A stretch of 22,914 bases of DNA from CAYYEF01 sp964470825 (GTDB lineage Bacteria > Patescibacteriota > Minisyncoccia > Phycocordibacterales > JAACPR01). The first letter of the stretch is position 1. Every line of letters starts with the position of its first letter. Positions 1-4,672 of this stretch are shown here, piece after piece. The position numbers and the translations under genes are program-made. Under the pieces are notes generated by a model that was given only the letters and a program-made list of their open reading frames with translations, was not told the DNA's origin and did not search any database. The stretch spans positions 1 to 22,914 of the forward strand of contig CAYYEF010000010.1 in assembly GCA_964470825.1 (NCBI GenBank). The letters run 5' to 3'.

Positions 1-722
1 AAGAAAATATTCGTTTTGGATTAACAACTATTAAAAATTTTGGTGAGGGTATTGCTCACGAAATTATTGAGGAGCGCAAGAAGAATGGAAAGTTTTCAAA
101 TTTAGAAAATTTTATTTCTCGAATTCACAGCCGAAGCTTTAACAAAAAATCTTTGGAAGCTTTAATAAAAACTGGTGCACTTGATTCTTTTGGAGAACGA
201 GGTCAATTATTAGCAAACCTTGAATCACTTCTAGAATACAACAAAGAAATTAAAAATGAGTCAAAAGATCAAGGTAGTCTTTTTGGTTCAAGTATTGATA
301 TTGCCCCTCAATTAAAATTGGCTGAAGTACCACCAGCTGATTCAGAAACTAAATTGGCTTGGGAAAAAGAATTGCTTGGTTTGTATGTTTCTGGTCATCC
401 TCTGAAAAAATTCGAAGAAAAATTAAAAGCCAAAAATATTAACATCAAAAAAATTAAAGAAAATGCTCCCAACGGGACAGAAGTTTTAATTGCAGGTCAC
501 GTTGATGATATTCGTCAAATCTTAACTAAAAAAGGTGATCCAATGGCTTTTGTAAAAGTAACTGATATGTTCGATACAATCGAAGTTGTCTTCTTTCCAA
601 AATCAATGCAAAAAAGTGCCGAATTTTTGAAAGTCGGAAACTGTATCGTGATCAAAGGAAAAATATCAGAACGCAATGGTGAAAAATCTGTATTAGTAGA
701 TATGGCTAAGAAATTAGAATAA
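1..722 (+). CDS. dnaE: DNA polymerase III alpha subunit, C-terminal part (5' end outside window)
   Basis: Replicative DNA polymerase catalytic subunit; only about the last 240 residues are present. The frame is open from base 3, and the first residues read ENIRFGLTTIKNFGEG, the helix-hairpin-helix region typical of bacterial DnaE. This is followed by NKKSLEALIKTGALDSFG, also a DnaE hallmark. The last ~80 residues, from VLIAGHVDDIRQILTKKGDP to the end, match the OB-fold nucleic-acid-binding domain (beta strands ending in VVFFPKS and VIKGKIS). The protein stops soon after this domain, so no long tau-binding tail is visible. The TTG at 153 is internal and not a start. The gene converges on the surface-protein gene at 829-2301 and ends at a bidirectional hairpin (725-801). 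Confidence 0.93.
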   Translation, partial: ENIRFGLTTIKNFGEGIAHEIIEERKKNGKFSNLENFISRIHSRSFNKKSLEALIKTGALDSFGERGQLLANLESLLEYNKEIKNESKDQGSLFGSSIDIAPQLKLAEVPPADSETKLAWEKELLGLYVSGHPLKKFEEKLKAKNINIKKIKENAPNGTEVLIAGHVDDIRQILTKKGDPMAFVKVTDMFDTIEVVFFPKSMQKSAEFLKVGNCIVIKGKISERNGEKSVLVDMAKKLE

Positions 723-724
723 AG

Positions 725-801
725 AAATAAAAAATACTTTGTTTCAACCCGTCCTCAACACAACGTGTATGCGAAAGGATTTTACAAAGTATTTTTTATT
801 T
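725..801. repeat. Interspersed hairpin repeat, copy A; bidirectional terminator
   Basis: Eighteen-base perfect inverted repeat AAATAAAAAATACTTTGT (725-742) with its complement at 784-801, separated by a 41-nt loop. It lies between the convergent 3' ends of dnaE and the 829-2301 gene, and both strands end in a T-rich run, so it can terminate either transcript. Its outer arms and two loop motifs (ATCC..TCGCA and GAGGAC.GG, both read on the minus strand) recur at 14171-14434 and 21980-22051, so it belongs to a repeat family rather than being a lone terminator. Confidence 0.75.
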
Positions 802-828
802 TTAGATTAGAAATTCTATTTAATGGAA

Positions 829-2301
829 TTAGTTAGAAAACTTTTTTAATCTATTGGCTTCCTTGAAAGCAGAAGCTTTGCTTGAAATTTCTTTTCTATT
901 TTTATTTCTTAGTATAACAGTTGCTACAATAGCACCCCAAATCAATAGTCCGAAAATAAATCCAAATGTTTTTAGAATATCTTCTGAACCAGTATAAGGA
1001 ACTTGGGATAGGAACACTGATGAAAGACCTGCAAGATCACCGTCTGTATTTCCTATAACTCTTACATCATTATCATCATCGTCATTATCTTCATTGTCAA
1101 CACGAATTACACAAGTATCTGATTCTTTTTTACCGTCATCATCTGTTACAGTTACTTTTAATTCAATACGACTTTGGTTTGTATCTATACGGACTCTTTG
1201 AGAATTATCACCCTTATCAAATCTATCAAATTCGTCAGTGTCGCCACTCCATTTAATGCTATATGGAGAATCTCCACCATCAATATCAACACCAATATTC
1301 ACATAATCTCCATCTTCAACTCTGGTATCTGAAACTTTACATTGAACATCTAGATCATCTGTATTATTATCATTATCTTTTGGATTTACACGAACAGTAT
1401 CACAATTATCAGTAGCAGTTCTACCTTTACTATCTCTAACTGTTATTGATGCATCATATCTACCTTCATCATTAAATCTAACTCTCACAGTTTGACTGTC
1501 AGAATCTATATCACCATTCCAGTTGTATTTATATGGGGCTTTTCCACCAGAAACATCAGCTGTAAATGTTACAGTATCACCTTCTTCTATAGAAGTATCT
1601 GAAACTCTACATGTAACATCTAAATTATTTCCATTATCAGTATTGTCATCATCATTATTACGTTCATCAATAATAATTACATTATTATTGTTGTTAATGT
1701 TTCTATTATTAATAATTATATCTCCAGTTGAGTTTGAGTTATTACATCGACTTCCAGAACATGAGGAGTTGTAATTATATGAGAATTCAGGATATGAGTA
1801 GTCGTAATCATAATTATCATAAGAATAATATGGTTCATCATAATTATAGTCTGCATAGGAATAGTAGTCTTCATTATTGTAACTAAAATTACCATCATAG
1901 TTTCCATAGTCGTAGGTATAGTCGTAGTTACCGTAGTCATATGTGTAATCATAGTTTCCATAGTCGTAGGTATAGTCGTAGTTACCGTAGTCATATGTGT
2001 AANNNNNNNNNNNNNNNNNNNNNNNNNNNNNNNNNNNNNNNNNNNNNNNNNNNNNNNNNNNNNNNNNNNNNNNNNNNNNNNNNNNNNNNNNNNNNNNNNN
2101 NNAGTCGTAGTTACCGTAGTCATATGTGTAATCATAGTTTCCATAGTCGTAGGTATAATCTGAATATCCTGTATCGTAACTGTAGTCAGAATATGCTGTA
2201 TCGTAATAATATTGAGCTTGGATTGTAGCAAAAGGAATAAGCACAAACCCTAAAATTAGAGTGATTTTAAATATATTTTTTTTAATAAATGTGTAATTCA
2301 T
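829..2301 (-). CDS. Secreted surface protein: Tyr/Asp nine-residue repeats, two PKD-like domains, VPYTG sorting-signal-like C-terminus
   Basis: Start ATG at 2299-2301. Residues 1-30 form a signal peptide (lysine-rich start, hydrophobic core, cut near TIQAQ). From about residue 31 a nine-residue register runs: YYYDTAYSD, YSYDTGYSD, then YTYDYGNYD copies (two before and four after a 100-N assembly gap at 2003-2102). A Tyr/Asn/Asp-rich linker follows. Two Ig/PKD-like domains come next, opening with DVTCRVSDT and DVQCKVSDT, each with a cysteine near both ends that could form a disulfide. The C-terminus has VPYTG at residues 434-438 of the conceptual protein (bases 988-1002), a hydrophobic segment and a basic tail. 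This resembles an LPXTG-type sorting signal, although the tail is longer than usual. A sortase lies at 3841-4449. Function is unknown; a wall- or surface-anchored fibre or adhesin is an inference. True length is unknown because of the gap. Confidence 0.8.
   Translation of the reverse strand: MNYTFIKKNIFKITLILGFVLIPFATIQAQYYYDTAYSDYSYDTGYSDYTYDYGNYDYTYDYGNYDXXXXXXXXXXXXXXXXXXXXXXXXXXXXXXXXXXYTYDYGNYDYTYDYGNYDYTYDYGNYDYTYDYGNYDGNFSYNNEDYYSYADYNYDEPYYSYDNYDYDYSYPEFSYNYNSSCSGSRCNNSNSTGDIIINNRNINNNNNVIIIDERNNDDDNTDNGNNLDVTCRVSDTSIEEGDTVTFTADVSGGKAPYKYNWNGDIDSDSQTVRVRFNDEGRYDASITVRDSKGRTATDNCDTVRVNPKDNDNNTDDLDVQCKVSDTRVEDGDYVNIGVDIDGGDSPYSIKWSGDTDEFDRFDKGDNSQRVRIDTNQSRIELKVTVTDDDGKKESDTCVIRVDNEDNDDDDNDVRVIGNTDGDLAGLSSVFLSQVPYTGSEDILKTFGFIFGLLIWGAIVATVILRNKNRKEISSKASAFKEANRLKKFSN
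1894..2158 (-). repeat. 54-bp tandem repeat encoding paired YTYDYGNYD units, with assembly gap
   Basis: The DNA repeat unit is 54 bp and is made of two 27-bp halves. Both halves encode YTYDYGNYD but differ at seven third-codon positions (TAC ACA TAT ... against TAT ACC TAC ...). The 100-N gap at 2003-2102 sits inside the array. Flanking sequence is in the same reading frame on both sides. Confidence 0.9.
2003..2102. other. Assembly gap (100 N) inside the tandem repeat
   Basis: Exactly 100 N. The left flank ends with a complete 54-bp unit, while the right flank begins 29 bases before the next unit boundary. An unbroken array would need a gap of 25 + 54n bases, and 100 does not fit. The N run is therefore a placeholder and the copy number is unresolved. 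Confidence 0.9.
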
Positions 2302-2340
2302 ATTTTTTATATTAAATAAAACTTGTTTATTTGCAACATA

Positions 2341-2368
2341 ACTATATCATATTTAAATAAGTTGTCAA
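2341..2368 (-). promoter_or_regulatory. Promoter of the repeat surface-protein gene
   Basis: On the minus strand TTGACA (2363-2368) is followed after 16 nt by TATAGT (2341-2346). The -35 box lies at the outer end of the 87-bp terminator repeat. The predicted leader to the ATG at 2301 is about 30 nt. A second AT-rich TATAAA sits immediately before the ATG. Confidence 0.6.
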
Positions 2369-2448
2369 GCAATAAAAAACCGCGTACAGGGATTCAAGTC
2401 TAAGTTGAATATGTACGCGGGTTAAGGTTTTAAGGGAATTTCACCCTT
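2362..2448 (-). repeat. 87-bp direct repeat, copy 1 (terminator plus -35 box)
   Basis: Identical over 87 bases to 2998-3084. Read on the minus strand it starts at the 3' end of the 2441-2887 gene. It contains a short AAGGG/CCCTT hairpin, then a strong terminator hairpin, and ends in the TTGACA -35 box of the next gene. No transposase and no target-site duplication is visible. Confidence 0.9.
2374..2420 (-). terminator. Rho-independent terminator of the 2441-2887 gene
   Basis: On the minus strand CCGCGTACA (2412-2420) pairs with TGTACGCGG (2380-2388). An inner stem ATTCAA/TTGAAT extends it. A run of six T follows, then ATT. Confidence 0.9.
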
Positions 2449-2887
2449 GATTTTTAACCAAGACCCAGATTTTTCTGGGGAAATAGGACTTGCCGTCCTT
2501 TTGTGGGATGGCGAAACGCCGACCCATTTTTTCCCGACTATTGTCGGCTTGGACCCAGCTGGCGTCAGCCCAGTCGCCGGCGATTTTTACCGTTGGTTTT
2601 ACCTCGGAAACAAGAACACCATGGATCTCATCTCCGTCGGCATCCTTTTTGATCTCGGTGACGAGCATACCAATCTGACCGAGGTCAGAGTGATTCAGCA
2701 CATCGACCATCAGGGCTTTTGGCGGTTTCTGGTGGTGGGTATACTGATACCCATCATATTTCATCATCCAGATGAGACCCCCACCGACAAGGCCGGCAAG
2801 GAGAATCAGTGTCAAGAATGGAAGAAACCAGCCATTCTTATTCTGGCGAACCACGAGGGTTCTGTTTTCATTTTCTGCTTTTTTCAT
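2441..2887 (-). CDS. Small membrane-anchored protein of unknown function (higher-GC island)
   Basis: 148 aa. Basic and polar N-terminus, one transmembrane segment at about residues 18-41 (FLPFLTLILLAGLVGGG...), then a soluble domain of about 100 residues, predicted outside the membrane. I do not recognise a family. The coding region is far more GC-rich than its surroundings (37 G+C of 60 in 2521-2580, against 13 of 60 in 4921-4980). It stops with TGA inside the 87-bp repeat. It has its own -35/-10 promoter, a leader of about 80 nt with a long stem-loop, and a GCC-N7-GGC hairpin just before the ATG; no Shine-Dalgarno sequence is visible. Independent promoter and terminator make it a monocistronic cassette. 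An overlapping plus-strand frame (2447-2923) is a composition shadow. Confidence 0.75.
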   Translation of the reverse strand: MKKAENENRTLVVRQNKNGWFLPFLTLILLAGLVGGGLIWMMKYDGYQYTHHQKPPKALMVDVLNHSDLGQIGMLVTEIKKDADGDEIHGVLVSEVKPTVKIAGDWADASWVQADNSREKMGRRFAIPQKDGKSYFPRKIWVLVKNQG

Positions 2888-2891
2888 GGAA

Positions 2892-2909
2892 GGTGCGCCG
2901 TATTAGGGC
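2892..2909 (-). promoter_or_regulatory. Leader hairpin with GGCGCACC directly before the start codon
   Basis: On the minus strand GCC, a seven-base loop CTAATAC, then GGCGCACC, followed by TTCC and the ATG. The same arrangement precedes the gene at 13640 (GCC-AGATAAC-GGCGCACC); 14 of 18 positions are identical. A role in translation initiation is an inference. Confidence 0.5.
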
Positions 2910-2938
2910 ATTTTTTGTTTTGAAAGGTTCACTGTTCA

Positions 2939-2965
2939 TTCAATACTACCGAAGGTAATACTGAA
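2939..2965 (-). promoter_or_regulatory. Stem-loop in the 5' leader of the 2441-2887 gene
   Basis: TTCAGTATTACC and GGTAGTATTGAA on the minus strand form a 12-bp stem with two G-U pairs and a three-base loop. It starts a few bases downstream of the predicted transcription start. It could stabilise the mRNA 5' end or bind a regulator; neither is shown by the sequence. Confidence 0.55.
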
Positions 2966-2975
2966 CTTCTTTATA

Positions 2976-3004
2976 ATCATACACTATTTAAATTATTTTG
3001 TCAA
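2976..3004 (-). promoter_or_regulatory. Promoter of the 2441-2887 gene
   Basis: Minus-strand TTGACA (2999-3004), 17-nt spacer, TATGAT (2976-2981). The -35 box belongs to the end of the upstream 87-bp repeat. Confidence 0.75.
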
Positions 3005-3084
3005 GCAATAAAAAACCGCGTACAGGGATTCAAGTCTAAGTTGAATATGTACGCGGGTTAAGGTTTTAAGGGAATTTCACCCTT
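2998..3084 (-). repeat. 87-bp direct repeat, copy 2 (terminator plus -35 box)
   Basis: Exact copy of 2362-2448. It starts two bases beyond the TAA stop of the 3087-3800 gene (transcript direction) and ends in the -35 box of the 2441-2887 gene. The two copies bracket the latter as a cassette. Confidence 0.9.
3008..3056 (-). terminator. Rho-independent terminator of the 3087-3800 gene
   Basis: Same hairpin as at 2374-2420: CCGCGTACA/TGTACGCGG with a T tract, on the minus strand. Confidence 0.9.
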
Positions 3085-3086
3085 TA

Positions 3087-3800
3087 TTATTCGTCCCCAA
3101 GGGACATTACCCTTCCGTTGGCCCTAACTGTGGGCTTTGGAATATCCACTACAACGGCAGTCTCATCGACCTCAATTGCGGGAATTAACGCAATTTTCCC
3201 CCTTCCGCTTTCAAAGCGAACATCGTAACGAGTTTCCTTGTCAGCGACGAAGTTTGTGGTGGTTTTTGAAACAACGACAGGTTTTGGTTCAGGTGTCGGA
3301 GTTGAAGTAACAACTGCAACTGGCTCAGGTTTTGGTTCAGGAGCCTTTTGAATAGGCTGGAGAAGTTTTATCCTGTTAGCCGATGTTTTTCCGTCAATCA
3401 TACAGCCTTCCAGATACAAGGGTTCTAGTGAGCCCGTGTCGTAGTAGACTTTGGCAGATGGAGCAAGCACAACAACTCGAGCCGAACGCTCATATTCATT
3501 GTAAATGCTTTTCCCAGCAATACCTAGCTCACTGGCTGACTTCAGGCCGAGACCATTAAGTGTCGCAGGTCCCGTGTATTTGGGTTGGGTAAACCCAACC
3601 TTGTCCAGCTTCACGAATTCCCCTACAACACTGTAGCGATCCTCCTGCTTTTTGACGGCAGGTTTGTTCATCGCAACAGGAGTCGGAGAAGCCGCGGGTT
3701 GATTGTTTTGTTTGGGAGCCTTATCGGCCGCCGAAACAGTTGAGATGTTACACGCCAGCACGAATGCCAGCACCAATGCGAACAATTTTTGAATGTTCAT
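3087..3800 (-). CDS. Secreted proline-rich-linker protein of unknown function (higher-GC island)
   Basis: 237 aa from the ATG at 3798-3800. An upstream in-frame TTG is possible but would put extra residues before the signal peptide. The signal peptide MNIQKLFALVLAFVLACNIS...A is cleaved near VSAADK. A Pro/Ala-rich linker follows (residues ~30-50). A folded part starts at YSVVGEFVKLDKVGFTQPKY and includes NGLGLKSASELGIAGKSI. A second Pro-rich linker has TPTPEPKP. A C-terminal segment ends in VRANGRVMSLGDE. No family is recognised. Base composition and its own promoter and terminator match the neighbour at 2441-2887, suggesting a shared origin. Envelope or periplasm-equivalent location is predicted. 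Confidence 0.75.
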   Translation of the reverse strand: MNIQKLFALVLAFVLACNISTVSAADKAPKQNNQPAASPTPVAMNKPAVKKQEDRYSVVGEFVKLDKVGFTQPKYTGPATLNGLGLKSASELGIAGKSIYNEYERSARVVVLAPSAKVYYDTGSLEPLYLEGCMIDGKTSANRIKLLQPIQKAPEPKPEPVAVVTSTPTPEPKPVVVSKTTTNFVADKETRYDVRFESGRGKIALIPAIEVDETAVVVDIPKPTVRANGRVMSLGDE

Positions 3801-3810
3801 ACTGCCCAAA

Positions 3811-3839
3811 ACCCTACACTAATTTTACAAAAATGTCAA
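3811..3839 (-). promoter_or_regulatory. Probable promoter of the 3087-3800 gene
   Basis: Minus-strand TTGACA (3834-3839), 17-nt spacer, weak TAGGGT (3811-3816). The -35 box begins two bases after the sortase stop codon, in the same GCTTGACA context as the promoters at 2363 and 2999. Confidence 0.5.
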
Positions 3840-3840
3840 G

Positions 3841-4449
3841 CTAGATTCTTTCAGCAACCACGACCCATCTTTCCTGTTTTTCCCCAAAAGTATTACAAGT
3901 AGAAAGTGTTAGAGTTTGACCCGAATTATTAAATTCAACCAAAGCATTGTCGGCATTAAGAAGATTAATAGTCTGAACTTTATATAAAAATTCCTGATTA
4001 CCTGCCCCAACTTTAATAACATCTCCCTTTTTTAATTTTTCTAATCCATTAAAAGTTTTATAAGCAGGATTTTGAACAACAGGCCAATTAGTACTGTGAC
4101 CAAAAACAAATATATTTCCTTGCTCAATAGTTCCAGAACCAGGATAATAAACTGCCCCTTTTTTCAAGGTCTCATCTAGTACTGCGACATTTACAGAGTC
4201 TGGTTCATATACTTTTACATCAATTCCAACTTTATCTATAGTAATCCTTTCTGGTCTTGTAAGATTTTGCGGAAGAAGTTCTTTATTTTTTGGCAAATCT
4301 TCATCTCTTATAATATTTTCTACTCTTAAATTATTTGGAACAAAACCAACTAGATATAAAGATGCATAGGTTAGTCCACATACACCAATCATCACAATAA
4401 TAAAGTAAGAAACTTTTTTAAAATATATTTTTTTTGAGAAAATTTTCAT
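3841..4449 (-). CDS. Sortase (cysteine transpeptidase)
   Basis: 202 aa. A basic N-terminus and one transmembrane segment (residues ~13-36) anchor it in the membrane. The sortase beta-barrel follows from about residue 65. All three catalytic residues are visible: His118 in FGHST, Cys185 in TLSTC, and Arg194 in KQERWVV. Sortases cut a sorting signal and join surface proteins to the envelope. The likely substrate in this window is the 829-2301 protein with its VPYTG-plus-membrane-segment C-terminus; the two higher-GC genes lie between them. The class (D or E type) cannot be settled by eye. A -10 box TATAAT lies 7 nt before the ATG, so the mRNA is probably leaderless. Confidence 0.92.
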   Translation of the reverse strand: MKIFSKKIYFKKVSYFIIVMIGVCGLTYASLYLVGFVPNNLRVENIIRDEDLPKNKELLPQNLTRPERITIDKVGIDVKVYEPDSVNVAVLDETLKKGAVYYPGSGTIEQGNIFVFGHSTNWPVVQNPAYKTFNGLEKLKKGDVIKVGAGNQEFLYKVQTINLLNADNALVEFNNSGQTLTLSTCNTFGEKQERWVVVAERI

Positions 4450-4456
4450 TGAATAA

Positions 4457-4462
4457 ATTATA
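4457..4462 (-). promoter_or_regulatory. -10 box for a leaderless sortase transcript
   Basis: TATAAT on the minus strand, 7 nt upstream of the sortase ATG, leaving essentially no leader. Confidence 0.55.
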
Positions 4463-4502
4463 CAAATTTTATTTAAGAATAACTAGCCAAATCTGCCTTT
4501 TT

Positions 4503-4511
4503 TGCTATAAT
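4503..4511 (+). promoter_or_regulatory. Extended -10 promoter of tRNA-Tyr
   Basis: TGCTATAAT, an extended -10 element, 11 nt before the mature tRNA 5' end. No good -35 box is visible. Confidence 0.65.
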
Positions 4512-4522
4512 CTCTTTTACTT

Positions 4523-4609
4523 GCGTCGATGGCGGAGTGGTCAATCGCAACAGACTGTAAATCTGTCGCCCTATGGGCTACGAAGGTTCGAATCCTTCTC
4601 GGCGCACCA
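4523..4609 (+). tRNA. tRNA-Tyr (GTA)
   Basis: Acceptor GCGTCGA pairs with TCGGCGC (one G-T pair). The anticodon loop is CTGTAAA with anticodon GTA at 4557-4559. A long variable arm is present, as expected for class II tRNA-Tyr. The T arm is GAAGG-TTCGAAT-CCTTC. CCA is encoded at 4607-4609, unlike the four tRNAs at 11970-12440. Confidence 0.95.
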
Positions 4610-4620
4610 AATATAATAAG

Positions 4621-4658
4621 AAATAAAAACTCCCATTAAAATATTGGGAGTTTTTATT
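4621..4658. terminator. Bidirectional terminator between tRNA-Tyr and clpB
   Basis: AAATAAAAACTCCCA pairs with TGGGAGTTTTTATTT around a short AT-rich loop. T runs on both strands let it end the tRNA transcript and the convergent clpB transcript. Confidence 0.85.
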
Positions 4659-4672
4659 TTTAAATTTTAATT

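Noticed and set aside
1894..2158. CRISPR array
   Set aside because: Units are contiguous, with no unique spacers, and encode a peptide repeat in frame with a signal peptide.
1716..2246. Frames of 176 and 95 aa in the tandem repeat
   Set aside because: Out-of-frame or antisense readings of the repeat; stops are absent only because the unit length is a multiple of three.
2447..2923. 158-aa plus-strand open frame opposite the 2441-2887 gene
   Set aside because: It is a shadow of a GC-rich gene in a region of few stops. The minus-strand frame has a promoter, a membrane helix and a terminator right after its stop; the plus-strand frame has none.
2362..3084. 87-bp direct repeats as insertion-sequence ends or attachment sites
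   Set aside because: They are in direct orientation, contain ordinary terminators, and have no transposase, integrase or target duplication near them.
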